From Thamnidium elegans (Eukaryota; Mucoromycota; Mucoromycetes; Mucorales; Mucoraceae): DNA of 64,000 bases. How positions within the stretch are numbered: the stretch's first letter is position 1; each line of letters opens with the position of its first letter. Of this stretch, positions 30,859-42,413 are shown piece by piece. Location: contig JAIXMG010000020.1 of NCBI GenBank assembly GCA_025201345.1, forward strand, positions 372,001 through 436,000. Direction: 5' to 3'. The translations under genes were made by a program, and so were the position numbers. The notes beneath the pieces are model-generated. The model ran no database searches. It was not told where the DNA came from and saw only the letters and a program-made list of their open reading frames with translations.

Positions 30859-31306
30859 TGTTACATAGTGACTTACAATTTTTGTGGTGTCACAAATCCA
30901 AGAAGGACGCTCGTTGAAGAGGATCCTCCTTAACAAGGATTGTCTTTTAAACTTTAACTTAAAATAATACCTTTTTTGTAATAATCTAAAATAATATAAA
31001 TAACCATCAAAAAATCATACTCTAATAAAAATTCAATTCACATTTTGTAAACAACTTTATCTTATACTTCTCTTAACTTATAAAAGACCTTTAAATCAGC
31101 TCTTTTATTTTTACCTTTACTTTATATTTTATTTTGTTCCTGAATTCCCTTGGATCTTACCTTCCATTGTACTTTTTACCAAAACCCTTTATTTTCTTTA
31201 TTTACTTAAGTCGTTCTACTTATAAAACAGGAACTGGTGCTCACTTAAACTTACTATTACCTATTACCTTTTATTTTATTACTCTACCACATCCCAAATT
31301 CTAACA
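30859..31306 (+). repeat. 3' LTR of the intact element
   Basis: 448 bp, read as identical to the 5' LTR at 24008-24455. The bases just before it (ttaccaagcccagcccata) are not purine-rich, so no standard polypurine tract is visible. Confidence 0.93.
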
Positions 31307-31331
31307 ACATTATTATTAAAGCTATACACAC

Positions 31332-31765
31332 TGTTACACGACAACATAATATTTTCTCTTTTTGGTTTTGGATGAAGCAAATCGTGGATCTATCCAATGC
31401 ATGGACAATCTAATAGATGGTTCATCCATACAAATAATTTACAAATATCTTTTTAAAAACATATAAATACCAAACAAATTATCAAATAAAAATGTAAATC
31501 AATTAACTTACTACCTAACTAAATATATAAAAAGGGTTTTCTTTTAGATTATTCTTAATCTTTTTACTACTGTTTTATTCCCTTCTATCTATATTTACTC
31601 GTAGCTTGATTCCCTTGAGTTCTTTAAAATTCATTGCATCTTTTTAATTTTATTTAAACTATATTTCTACCTTTAAGCCGTTCTACTTATAAAACAGGAA
31701 CAGGTGCTCACAATTTATATTATTTTATTTTACACTACGTTATATCAATTAACAAATTTCTAACA
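31332..31765 (+). mobile_element. Solo LTR (subfamily C) with ACAC target duplication
   Basis: 434 bp with TGTTAC...CTAACA ends, flanked by ACAC on both sides (31328-31331 and 31766-31769). Its first ~350 bp differ from subfamilies A and B. It shares the terminal block around gttctacttataaaacagga. It ends 76 bp from the 3' end of tRNA-Cys. Confidence 0.85.
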
Positions 31766-31841
31766 ACACTTCAGACGCTGAAACCGCTTTTTTTATTGCG
31801 CCTTCATACGTCTCACGAAATTATCCAAAATGGAAAAATAA

Positions 31842-31914
31842 AGACCACGCCGTGATTCGAACACGGGACCTAAAGATTTGCAATCTTTCGCAACTACCGC
31901 TGTGCTACGCAGTC
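31842..31914 (-). tRNA. tRNA-Cys (GCA anticodon)
   Basis: A 73-nt cloverleaf on the minus strand. The acceptor stem GACTGCG pairs with CGTGGTC (two G-U pairs), the discriminator is U as usual for Cys, the anticodon loop is TTGCAAA, and the T arm holds GTTCGAATC. A T5 run follows as pol III terminator. No intron. Confidence 0.95.
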
Positions 31915-32421
31915 AGGATATTTACCTTGACCAAAAATTAATTTATAATCTAATATTTTGTAAATGTTGCAATATTACAGAATCTCTGTTAACCAATTGG
32001 TAGTTGTTGAGGATGCTTATACCATAGTTACTTATACCTAAATATATATATCTATTTAAACATGTATATGTCTTTATGTAATTACTTCCAAATAAGACTA
32101 GCATAACCGCCCCACAATACTTCACCTAGATGATGTGTATATATATGTGGAAATATATATTTGTATGTGCTTGATCACTCATCAAAAAAGGAAATGGATA
32201 GGTGACACATAAACTAAGCATATAATACATAAGAACGAGAAATTTATTATATAAACATCTCATTTGCATATTTAAATAAACAGTTTTCTTCTGCTATTTT
32301 ATATCTTTATACCTAGTAATAAGTTTTATATACCTCTATAATCTTACTTAAGTCTCTTACTTTTCAAACAATATTATGTGTGTAATATCACTAATATTTG
32401 TCTCGACAAGATATGAAATTC
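31915..32421. other. Spacer between the two tRNA genes
   Basis: 507 bp, AT-rich, no coding sequence or clear repeat seen. It should contain the upstream regions of both divergent tRNA genes. Confidence 0.6.
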
Positions 32422-32495
32422 GCTCGCTTAGCTCAGTTGGTTAGAGCGTGGTGCTAATAACGCCAAGGTCAACAGTTCGACCCTGTTAGTGAGCA
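32422..32495 (+). tRNA. tRNA-Ile (AAU anticodon)
   Basis: 74-nt cloverleaf. The acceptor stem GCTCGCT pairs with AGTGAGC (one G-U), the A box is TAGCTCAGTTGGTTAGAGCG-like, the anticodon loop is CTAATAA, and the B box holds GGTCAACAGTTCGACCC. The discriminator is A. T5 and T7 runs follow. Its 3' end is complementary to the primer-binding sites of both retroelements here. Confidence 0.96.
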
Positions 32496-32558
32496 ATCAT
32501 TCATTTCTTTTTACATTTTTTTGGAAGAGGTAGTGTATGTAACGAGATGATTACACTG

Positions 32559-32994
32559 TGTTACACTAACTACCTCTTTCTGATAAAATAATGTTAACAA
32601 GGATCGTCCTTGTTGTCCTAACACAAGAAATCAAACCTCCATGGTTGTTATAAATTTAAAAATCTAATTAAGAAAACTAAAAATGATATAAATACCTTCA
32701 ACTTTTATTTAATAAAATATAATTCACTTTTTGTAAACAATTTAATCTTATACTTCCCTTATTTTATAAAAGGCCTTTAAAAGCAAGCTCTTTTATTTTA
32801 TCTTTATTACTTTATTTTATTTTGTACTTGAATTCCCTTGGATCTTACTTTCCATTGTACTTTTTACCTAAATCTTTTATTCTACTTTATTACTTAAGTC
32901 GTTCTACTTATAAAACAGAAACTGGTGCTCACTTTTCTTACTATTACCTTATTATACTCTTTTTCCACTTTACCACACCATATATTGATTAACA
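32559..32994 (+). mobile_element. Solo LTR (subfamily B) 63 bp downstream of tRNA-Ile
   Basis: 436 bp, the same length as the LTR at 58930-59365 and very similar to it. TGTTAC start, ATTAACA end, with a TATA-like box (tttataaaagg) in the middle. No matching target duplication is visible; the right side abuts an antisense element fragment, so this boundary may be rearranged. Confidence 0.8.
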
Positions 32995-34383
32995 ACGGTT
33001 CTCTCTTTTTTCTTCTAAGTTTAGTTGACTTGACAGTTTTAATAGTAGGCGAAACTTATACTTTAACTATTTGAGGATTGTCATGATCAGTCATAGGTTC
33101 AGTCACAGGTACATCGTTAACAGTAACCACTTTGACATAAGGTAATTTTTTTTCTTTTCCCTTACGAGTTGGTAAAAGTTTTGATGCGCTAGCACGAGAA
33201 TAATCATTGCGACGTTCATAGTTGTAATCATTAATAGTAAGGACGATTTTTATAATTAGAGTTGTTTCTTCAGTAAGAGGAATTATTATTATTGTTTTGT
33301 CTTTTGAATTCTTCCCGCATAACTTCCCTGATCATTTCTTTAATATCTAAATTTTCGGTATGATTTGACAAGTTGAGGGGGGTTCCTGTCACTGTATTCT
33401 GATTTTCCATATGGTTTAACTCTAATGTTTGCAAAGAGGCAATCGCTTGCTTCAATGCATTACGATCAGTTCCCAAATTGGTTAATGCAGTATTCAGTTG
33501 ACTAGAAAAATCCAGAACAGAAAAATCAGCACCAGAAGAAAGATTATTAAAAGATAGATTGGGTTTAGTAGCATATTCAGTAACAAAAGAGTTGTCGATA
33601 TCACGAGGAGCAAAAGGACTATTCTTAGTAGAGATAGAGCGAGGTTTCTCGGCGTTCCACCAGCCTTCAGCTTAGTTAAATAATTGTTAAAGGAGACAGC
33701 AGAGTTTAAGACACAGAACTTTCGGATTTCGGGTAACAGACCAACTTGAAAACGTATTTTAATTTGCTGTTCAGCACTTTCGAGTTCAGCTAGTTGAGCA
33801 GCTTCTTGTAAGCGACCCAAAAATGTTTTAGGATGTTCTTCCTTTCCTTGAGAGAGCAAGTTGAAACCAATAGTATAGCGAGTGATTAATTCAGGAGTAA
33901 CATATTCAACCCTTAGAATATCAATGGCTTCTTGATAGGTAAGTCCTGGTTTCAAGACAGGTCCATGGGCAAGTCTTCTTTCAGAGAAATTCTTAGCAGT
34001 TCTACGAAGTTGCGCGCGTAAAATAAGAAGTTTGCGAGAGTCAGCCATAATATTATACATAGCAAGTAAGACTCCAATGTTTCTTTAAAGTTGCGGAAAT
34101 CTTCACCTTCAGCACCAGAAATCTCAATTAAAGCCATTTTTCTTGATAGGTAAAGATAACCAGAGTGGGATTCAACTTGATTAAAAGTTGAGTTAGATAA
34201 ATGGTGGTTTACCAACACAGCTTGATCGTTCATTAGCGGTGACGTGAAATAAATTTGTAAATAAATTGTTAAATGTAGTAGTTGTTCAAAGATAGAAAAT
34301 TTGACCCAAACAGTAAAATAAAATTCTTGAAATAGAGTTGTATCAAAGGTATATAATGAAATACCCTGTTAGTGAGCACTACG
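32995..34383 (-). pseudogene. Antisense retroelement relic: gag plus a piece of pol
   Basis: Reads on the minus strand from a primer-binding site (34364-34381, one mismatch to the intact one) through gag (ATG at 34233) to a pol fragment. Gag is broken by at least two frameshifts (near 34070 and 33650). A deletion joins the Asn-rich gag tail to the post-frameshift region of pol (near 33210). It ends abruptly at the subfamily B LTR. Clearly dead; closely related to the intact element. Confidence 0.88.
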
Positions 34384-34849
34384 TGTTAGAATTTGGTATG
34401 GTTGTAGAGAAATAAAATAAAAGATAAAAGGTAATAGTAAGTTTAAGTGAGCACCAGTTCCTGTTTTATAAGTAGAACGACTTAGGTAAAATAAGGTAAA
34501 TAAAGGGTTTTAGATAAAAGTTCAATGGAGAGTAAGATCCAAGGGAATTCAAGTATAAAATAAAATATAGAATAAAGAGTTGAATAAAAGAGCTAGTTAA
34601 GAGGTCTTTTATAAGTTAAAGAAGTATAAGATTAAATTATAAACAAAATGAATTAATCTTTATTAGATTGTGTCTTTTTTGTTGGCTATTTATATGTTTT
34701 TTAAAATTATGACAATGGATATTTTTTATGAGTAAATGTAAGAAAGTAAAGTTAAGGTTATAGAGCATCCACTTCATGGATGGTCCACTTCATGGATGAT
34801 CCATCACTAAACAATGTAACCAAAGAAAAAAAGAGAGAACAGTGTAACA
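34384..34849 (-). repeat. LTR of the antisense relic (subfamily C-like)
   Basis: 466 bp reading TGTTAG...GTAACA on the plus strand, so inverted. It adjoins the relic's primer-binding site. It contains a tandem tccacttcatggatg duplication (34769-34800) and resembles the subfamily C solo LTR in its outer part. Confidence 0.78.
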
Positions 34850-34851
34850 GT

Positions 34852-35191
34852 TGTTACATCATGACTTCCAATTTTTGGGTGGTAGCACTAATCAAAGGAC
34901 GATGCTCTTTGAAAAGGATCCTCTTTAATGAAGATGGTCTTTTCAAACTTTAACTTAAAAAAAATCAATTTATATTTTGTCAGCAAATTAATCTTTTACT
35001 TCTCTTTATTTTATATTTTATTTTGTCCCTGAATTCCTTTGGATCTTACTTTCCATTGTTTTTTTACCAAAACTCTTTATTTACTTTTTTTATCTAAGTC
35101 GTTCTAGTTATAAAACTGGAACTGGTGCTCACTTAAACTTAATATTTTCTTTTATTTTATTTCTCTACCACATATTTACCAAAATTTAACA
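34852..35191 (+). repeat. Degenerate solo LTR (subfamily A, internally deleted)
   Basis: 340 bp, TGTTACATC...TTTAACA. It matches subfamily A at both ends, including gttctagttataaaactgga, but lacks ~100 bp in the middle, including the TATA region. No target duplication seen. Confidence 0.75.
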
Positions 35192-35226
35192 CTCGGTTTG
35201 GTCTTGTTAGTTGAGAGATAACCATA

Positions 35227-35279
35227 AGTAAAGCGAGCATAGTTCCTGTTTTATAAGTAGAACGACTTGAGTAATAAAG
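35227..35279 (-). repeat. Inverted LTR fragment
   Basis: About 53 bp matching, in reverse, the conserved block near the LTR 3' end (cttgagtaat and aacgacttgag side, then agttcctgttttataagtag). A leftover of another deleted copy. Confidence 0.65.
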
Positions 35280-36745
35280 ATATCGAAAAAGATTAGATCT
35301 TCATTGGGCTAGCAAAAGACTTTCGCAGAAAAAAGAGCCCACATCTGAGGCAATACAACGCGCAGTAATTTTATCACTTCTGCTCAACTTGACGTCATTA
35401 TTTAATTTGACTATATATCATACTTTTTTTTCTATGAAAATAACAATAAAGCTGCTTAATTCTGTTTTCTTTCGTAAAAACGAATTAATAAGAAAGTGGA
35501 TTACACGTCAGAGAATAATATCTATTATTTTCATGTACTCTTATTTTAAGTCGAGATAATGTTATAACCACTAAAGTGAATGCGTTTGTGTCTTCTTCAT
35601 CAAGGACGATCTTTCGTATACAAGAAAAAAGAGTTAGTTTTTGTACTTGGTGTAGCACTTTATGTTGCAGTCAAGTCAAAAGGTATATCTCGTGAGCATC
35701 TTATTAACTACTTATCCTTTACGAGCATAAAAAAGAAAGAATTAGTATAAATATAAATTTATCTAACTTATCTATTCGTAATATCACGTAACTTAACCGT
35801 TGTTTAACTACTGAAACTGATGTGGCACCTTTATTTTTGGGGCTTTTTTTTTGTAAAAAAAATTTAACCTTTGCGATTTTTGTTTTGCTCTGTATAAACA
35901 GTACTGTGTTTTGTGTATGCAGTGTTCCATTAAAAAAAATCAGAAAGTATGTCAACACATGATAATTTATTATACCAGTAATTACCGGATCACCATGTAG
36001 TAAACCAGATTAAACTAAAAAAAGATGGAGCATTGATCATGTTACTAGTAGGGTTTTTTTTAGGTGGCACTAGAACTTAATATCTCTTTACTGCACGGAA
36101 TAAAATGAGAGCAAGTATAAGTGCTTTTACGATGTATAAAAGTAAAAGTAAAGAAAAGAAAAAAGTTATCGGACACCCTCTCCACCTCTTTTTTTTAAAA
36201 AAAAAGAAGAAGAAATAATATAATGGTATATTCCCGCTTTACATCTACCCGGTTACAGTAACGATAATATATATATATATATATATATATCATTACGCAT
36301 ATACAGGACATATACGATTTATAATATTTAAATCTATATATAATTTTATAATATAAAACTTTAATACTGAAATATATATAATAGATTTAACGATTGTTGT
36401 ACCAACATATACGATCATATCTGATTTTTTTTTCATAACCAGCTGTATGGTGAGTCTAGAAAACCTACCTGTTGCACCCTATGACACTCAATCCCGTGTT
36501 AGTAAAGTCTGTCATACATTTATTTTTTAAAAAATTGAGAAACGCACTTAGAGCCTAGAAATCGAAAAAAAAACTCATGTCCAATAAGAATTATATCTTT
36601 AAAATCGGAAGAAGAGGGGAGAGCGGGCACATAACAGAAACACGTAAAAACAAAAAAAAAATGAAACGATACACAAGAAAAAAAGACTGCATTTAAAGCA
36701 AGAATTGTACGACTTTAAAGAGAAAAGGAAGAGAAAGTTTTTTAT
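35280..36745. other. Intergenic, 3' of the nicotianamine-synthase-like gene
   Basis: About 1.5 kb with no assignable gene. Contents: a palindromic CRE-like TGACGTCA at 35390-35397; a 57-codon plus-strand ORF from 35580 (unrecognised, not convincing); a T8A9 palindrome at 36189-36205; and a TA-dinucleotide run at about 36263-36290. Confidence 0.55.
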
Positions 36746-37654
36746 TTAAATTTTTTTAGCAATAACGATAGAGTTAACAACCGAGTTATAAGGATGTAAT
36801 ACACAAACGGTTTCAAAACCGCAGGTGTTCATTTGATAAGGCTCTATGGAAGGGTATAATAACTTTCTTAAAGAGTGTGCGCTACGAGCTACCAAGAATG
36901 AACCGGACTTCATATTGGCTCCAATGGATTTTAAAAACTGCATCTTTTCAGCTGCATCTTGACCGACCAGAGCGCCCAACATGACTACATCGGCTGCATC
37001 AAAATCAGGGTATGCGATAGCATCCATCACATGTTGTTGAAAGCCATGTGCAATACCAAGTTTTTGCAATAACAAGTTGGAAACAGTAATGGAATCTTGA
37101 TCTCTATCGATATTATGCATCATAGTAGAAGGTAAACTTTGAAACATCAAGATGGGTGATAAAGGTAAAGGACCACTACCGATAAAAACAATATTATTTA
37201 ATTTAGCTCCAACGCCATGAAGGGCATGTAATTCCAACTGAACCAAATCCTCATAATTTTGATAATAAACAAATCTTGATAAATTGGGTTTATCATTTTG
37301 ATACTTTCGGGTTTGCTCTATAAGATCAGTAGCCCAAGTGAGTTCCAAAAGGTATTCACCTTGCGATGCCATAGATCGTAAGGTAGGAATAAGAGCTTTG
37401 ATGTGTGGGTTAGTCAACACAGAAGAAACAGTCAGATCATCATATTGAAAGGTAGACATAGTAACCAGTTTGGTAAATAATGCGTTGACATGTTCACTAG
37501 GTTTCAAGTCTTGGATTTGACCAAGTTGATGGTGTACCAGGCTAATTTCTTCAATAAGGGTAGACGCTACAGTATTATTTACAGTTTTATGGGCGGTATG
37601 GTGATGACATAAACTGTCACTTTCATTATGAGCAGTAATCAGATGATGAACCAT
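36746..37654 (-). CDS. Nicotianamine synthase-like protein
   Basis: Single exon, 302 residues. Nicotianamine synthase joins three S-adenosylmethionine units into the metal chelator nicotianamine. Family features seen: an N-terminal helical half (TLIEEISLVHHQLGQIQDL..VNALFTKLV), the SAM-site motif IVFIGSGPLPLSPILM, the acidic loop NIDRDQDSITVSNLLL, DADVV-type strand (AADVVMLGALVGQDAAEKM) and SFLVARSAHSLRKLLYP. Length matches plant and Neurospora enzymes (~300). Odd: a His-rich N-terminus (eight His in the first 22 residues). The product might be nicotianamine or a shorter analogue. Likely role in Fe, Zn, Ni or Cu handling (inference). Confidence 0.85.
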   Translation of the reverse strand: MVHHLITAHNESDSLCHHHTAHKTVNNTVASTLIEEISLVHHQLGQIQDLKPSEHVNALFTKLVTMSTFQYDDLTVSSVLTNPHIKALIPTLRSMASQGEYLLELTWATDLIEQTRKYQNDKPNLSRFVYYQNYEDLVQLELHALHGVGAKLNNIVFIGSGPLPLSPILMFQSLPSTMMHNIDRDQDSITVSNLLLQKLGIAHGFQQHVMDAIAYPDFDAADVVMLGALVGQDAAEKMQFLKSIGANMKSGSFLVARSAHSLRKLLYPSIEPYQMNTCGFETVCVLHPYNSVVNSIVIAKKI

Positions 37655-38762
37655 TTTGCAAGTAAAAGAAAAGAATATTTATATGTAAAAGCTATAAAAA
37701 AAACCGAAGTTAATATACGGGTTTTTTTTTTAAAAAAATATATATAAAGGGATAGATGGAGTTAACCCAAAAGTAAACGTTTTTTTATATTAATGAATTT
37801 CACTGTACCTTTTTCTGAGTACATAATGCGACTGTTGTTTAAAAAGGAAAAGAGCAACAGCAAAAATTTTTGATCAGACGATGTAACGAGTTGTGTTACA
37901 TTTTATACAATGTATTTAAATATTAGAAATTTTTTGTTGTTTGTAAGATGTCAGTATTTTATCGCAAATAAATAAGAGTTTACAGTAAGAACAGTAAGGA
38001 GGTGATAAGAAAAAAAAAGGATATATTAAACAGACAGCTACTTAATCTTGATCACAATAAAATTATATCTTGATAGTAGACGGAATAAATTACAGCCATT
38101 CGGTTGATTGTTCTTTCAGTCTCTTCTAATTGCCTGGATTTTCCAGTAACACATCTTTTTTTTTCTTAAAGCAATTCCATGGAAAATAAAATACCATCCT
38201 AAACTAAACTAAACTAAAAAAAAAAGTTAAGCAATCTTATATATATATATATAAAACCAAGTGATAACTCAATATATAAATAGAAATCACTTTTTTCTTA
38301 TATCTCTGGATCCTTTTTTCATATCATCACACTCAGACAGAAATAATGTATAAATAGAGGTGTTTTGCGGTAGCCGGTATCACAAAACTAATTTAGTTAC
38401 TTTGTCATTGTATTACAAAAAAAAAAAAAAAAAAAGGGTACGCTTTACAAAAGGTTTTTGCGAATTTTCATGAAACTGCAATTAGGGAAAACTGTTACAG
38501 GTTTTTTTTGTTTTGTTTCTGAAAAATTGTCTTGTTTTAGGTAGTTTTTGTTTATAGCTGCAGTTTTAAAAAAAAAAGCAAATAAACAAATACAGTTTCG
38601 AATTACAAATAAAGGTACTATCAAGGAACAAATTTAATTATGAGTTCACTTAAAAAAAAAAGTAATGATTTATTATATATCGCTGCCGTTTAATAAAGAG
38701 GGTCTATTAAATTTCCAAAGTCTGTTGGGTTTTTTTATATATTCTAAATGTACCTATAACAT
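37655..38762. other. Intergenic between the NAS-like and kinase genes
   Basis: 1.1 kb, very AT-rich, no gene seen. It holds a T10A7 palindrome at 37722-37738, an actaaactaaactaaa repeat near 38200, a TA run near 38240, and an 18-A run near 38417. Confidence 0.55.
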
Positions 38763-40774
38763 CTAAGGCAGAACTACTTGGATGCTCTTCCTATCCCTCT
38801 CTCTTCTTTCCCGAAAACTCCTTGTACTTTGTTTTTTACGTATACCTTGTAAAGAAAGCGCATACTCTTCGCTAAGACTGGTCGAAGATTCATTATGAGA
38901 TATGGCGTTAGGACTAGCAGTGATAGTACTAGCATTGATTTTGCGTATGGTACCCATACTACTTCTTTTCCAAGTTTGGTCTTGATCATATTTACCTAAA
39001 GCCGAAGAAGAAGTAACGATGGCAATATTACTAGTAGAAGCCGACTTATTTGGACTTCGCCAATTATTATCTACCAGATCTTGATTACTACCTGTCTGAA
39101 TACGTTTAATAGGTAATATATCACCTTGGTCAGCACCCTCAAAGGCTGGTTTAACCCAATCGGGAGGATCGCCTACTGTCATGGTAACAGGGTCCTTGAA
39201 ACCTTCGTATTTTTCAAAAATGGTGAAATCAAAGTACTTGAATTTTTCTTGAATCAAGTTTAGATCTCGATCACGTTTGGTTAGAGCTATATCATTAGCA
39301 CTCCTTCGATTGGCTTTATTAGTTCGTTTCACTGAATGTGCAGTTAGGGGAGATTCTTCTAGAAACAATTCTTCTAAATCATAAGTTAAATCAAAATTAT
39401 TTTCAGTGGCTGGTATAAATATAGGTGGTATAAGTTTGGATTCTAATTTATTCCAGTTAATAGGTCGAAAGAATGGGTGTCGAACAAGTGCTGCCCATCC
39501 TGCATCTCCATAACCTAGTCTTTTATTTGGATTGACTTCTAAAAACTTTGGTGTTTTTTGTTTTTAGTTTTAGTTTTTAGTATTTTATATTTACTTACTC
39601 CTTGCATTACTGCTAAACATTCTCCAGATACTTGACGATCTTTAGTTGGGTAATTGACATACCCTCTTCTTATCGCAGCTTGTAAATCTTCTGGGGTATC
39701 ATACTCGAATGGTCTCTAAAGTAAAGACGCGCCAACGCAATATATATTAGTCTTATATATATATATAATTACAAGGATAAAAAAAGTCTCACTTTTTGGT
39801 ATATACATTCATACAGTGTTACGCCTAAACTCCACCAGTCAACCGCTTCATTATATCCTCCACCTTTATAAACCTCAGGTGCTACATTAATGACATTAAA
39901 CATCCTATCCTATTACTGCTAAAAAAAAAGAGTAATATTAACTTACCAATATAGTATCCAGTACCTGAGTTTGAAGTTAATGGTCGATGCGCATGAAGAT
40001 GTGTCGCAATATTGAAATCAGCTAAATGAACATGCCCTTTATCATCCATTAGAATATTATGCGGTTTAATATCTCTATATATATATTAAATATAAGTAAA
40101 TAGTCTTTCACATGGTAAAGAAATGGATATATCCTTGTACCTGTGTACCACTCTTTTCAAATGAAGGTATTTAATAGCCGACGCCAGTTCGGCAAACCAG
40201 AATCGAATTATATCTTCTGAAAAATAAGGTTGACGCGATAAGTGAAAGTGTAAATCACCACCTAACCTACAAAAAAGAAGATACTTTAGTTTAGTGTAGT
40301 AAATAATAAAAAAATATTATTTACATTAAATCTGTCACCATATACATATAATCTTGGTCTTGAAAAGCAAATCGAAGTCTACATAAAAACGGGTGATCCA
40401 ATTGCTCTAAAATAACTCGTTCTCGAATAATATTACGCGCAGCGTCCATTCGAATACACTCGTCTTTACTAATATACTTTAATGCATATAATATACGGGA
40501 TTCTCGATGTTCAACAATTCGGACCTACAGTTATAATTAAAAAACATGATGAACTCTTTCTTTCTTTTTGTACTTTACCTTTCCAAATGCACCACGACCC
40601 ACAATTCGCATAAGTTTAAACTGAGATAAAGTCACTGCTATTGATCTGTCATTATGAATACTCTTTCGTTTTTCTTTTGTGTAAACAATATTACATGGTT
40701 GAATGAGTTTATACCTCTTTCATCTCCGTCATCAGAGCGCAGATTACTGCCTCCAAGGGCTGTTGCTATTAATC
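38763..40774 (-). CDS. YANK/STK32-type Ser/Thr protein kinase (first exon not resolved)
   Basis: AGC-group kinase of the YANK family. Exons read: 40715-40774, 40579-40673, 40325-40524, 40141-40266, 39947-40074, 39793-39881, 39599-39715, 38763-39545 (~532 residues). The first listed exon starts in phase 1, so a short coding exon with the ATG lies upstream and was not found; MG-LIAT would then resemble a myristoylation site (inference). Motifs: [10 protein letters not shown] loop, ALKYI lysine, HRDIKPHN catalytic loop, DFN in place of DFG (normal for YANK), GTGYYIAPE, and the family tail [17 protein letters not shown]. The C-terminal 150 residues are Ser-rich and disordered. The substrate is unknown. 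Confidence 0.85.
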
Positions 40775-42413
40775 CTGAAAAGAACCGAATATTGAAAAAT
40801 TCAGTTTTTTTTTAAAGGAAAATGTAGAAAAAAAAAAGTGGTTTTCTTTTTCTAATGATCTCTATAAAAAAGAGAGAAGAGATGAAATAAAATAAAAAAA
40901 TAAATCGTATAAGAGGAGTGTGAGCGCCTGTCTAAAATAAAGTGTTTTTATTTGGACTACGTTACTGTCAATTTGAAAATAAAATTAGTACAAGTCTTTT
41001 TTTTTCTCTGTAAAAATCTAAATCCACTCTTGCGAATGGAGGCTGTGTTCGTTACAGAGGTATATAGAGTAAAGGCTTGTATACTGGGTAGCTTTCATAA
41101 CTATACCCGTAGCTTCAAATGTAGTAAGACCTGAAGCAATAGAAGGAAGTCGTTTGATTTAAGATAAGTAAAAAAATGAAATGATACTGAAAACTCGCGG
41201 CAACAAAAAAATATGCCTGAAGTAAATGATAGAAGTTTGATATGAACATTTTCGTGTATTTGTTGATAACTTGTTCACAGTCTTCTTTAAAAATAGATTG
41301 TATTTGCCCATGCCTATTCAGGTAAGCTAGATAAAAAAAAACTCTTGCTTCATCACGTCACTTTCTAGGTTAAACATTTATGTGCTTTCACTGTGTTCAT
41401 TGTGTAATTGAGTACCGAATTCAACGATTCGCGCAGAGACTGACTTACTATTTGATAATGATATACTATGATTGCCCTTGTAAGAAGGTTCACAAGTTTG
41501 CCCTTCTTCAATACTATCAATATTTTGCTCTAAGTTGTGCTTTTTTTTTCCAGGAGTATGCGCTAGGTGATGGCGACAGTTACTCCAAGAAGAACCGTGT
41601 TAGTTTGTACAAATACCAAACCAAAAAAGCAAAAACAAAAGAAAAGCTTGTAAAAAAAAGAAATACATAAGACAAAATAGGGTTTTACTTTACTTATGTA
41701 ATATATTTACTCATCATGGCACACTATACAACTATTTGTTTTATATGTTCATACTTATACGTTCGTTAATCATTTTTATATACGTATATGCAGTTGTTCC
41801 AACTTTTTTCATGCAAGTTCCTTTTTACGCGGATAAACAAAGTTGAGTGAGCGCATAAAAAAGCGATAAAATACATAGTAGATATAAAAACACGGCTAAA
41901 ATATGCACTATATGTCTTTATTTTCAAAATGTAGTTATCTGCTTTCATGTACAAGCATTTATAATACTTGACAGCTGTAAATATGTAATGCATGCATGAA
42001 AAAAAAAGTACGACGATGAATACCATCCTTTTAAGGTTCTTAAATCACGAGCATATTGTCATACAGTTTTACAAATAAATAAATAATATAAGGTTCAAGC
42101 TCTGAAGCCTCTTGACAAAATGGCCTGTGCTGCGAAATCGATATGGTTGCACTAAATTTTTTTTTGCAAAGAACAGTCAAAAGGACTTGCGTTTTATCCC
42201 CTATTCTTCCTTTGAATATAAATACAACAAGGTAAAAAAAAAAAGTATCTTTTTTTTCTTCTTTATTATTTTCACTTTTTTTTTATATACTAACACTACC
42301 GCTGTCACTTTTTATTTTCACTTTATAATCTTACAGCGATTTTTTTTTTAAAACATCAACTTATTTAAAGCACCTACTTTTTTTTTTATCTTTTTTATAA
42401 AAAGTTAGTAACT
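40775..42413. other. Intergenic upstream of the kinase and of the acidic-repeat gene
   Basis: 1.6 kb; it should contain the missing first kinase exon and both promoters. Several short ORFs exist but have poor composition and no homology I recognise. A TATA-like tttttataaaaag lies just before the 42414 start. Confidence 0.5.

Larger units (their letters stand above)
24008..31306 (+). mobile_element. Full-length Ty3/Gypsy-type LTR retrotransposon, apparently intact
   Basis: 7,299 bp. LTRs at 24008-24455 and 30859-31306 are both 448 bp and read identical, which implies recent insertion. The 4-bp target duplication is ACAT (24004-24007 and 31307-31310); the site is the last three bases of the older solo LTR plus one flanking base. 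Order: LTR, CG, primer-binding site, gag (24617-25801), -1 frameshift signal, pol with protease, reverse transcriptase and RNase H (to 28674), a 215-bp gap, integrase ORF (28890-30830), LTR. RT before integrase places it in Ty3/Gypsy. No internal stop or frameshift was found in the ORFs. A TATAAAAG box lies at 24228-24235 in the 5' LTR. Confidence 0.95.

Noticed and set aside
35390..35397. Palindromic TGACGTCA as a regulatory site
   Set aside because: Perfect CRE match, but it is over 1.3 kb from any gene end and not near a start; mentioned only in the gap entry.
35580..35753. 57-codon ORF in the gap right of the LTR cluster
   Set aside because: Short, no recognisable motif, no splice partner; not better than chance.
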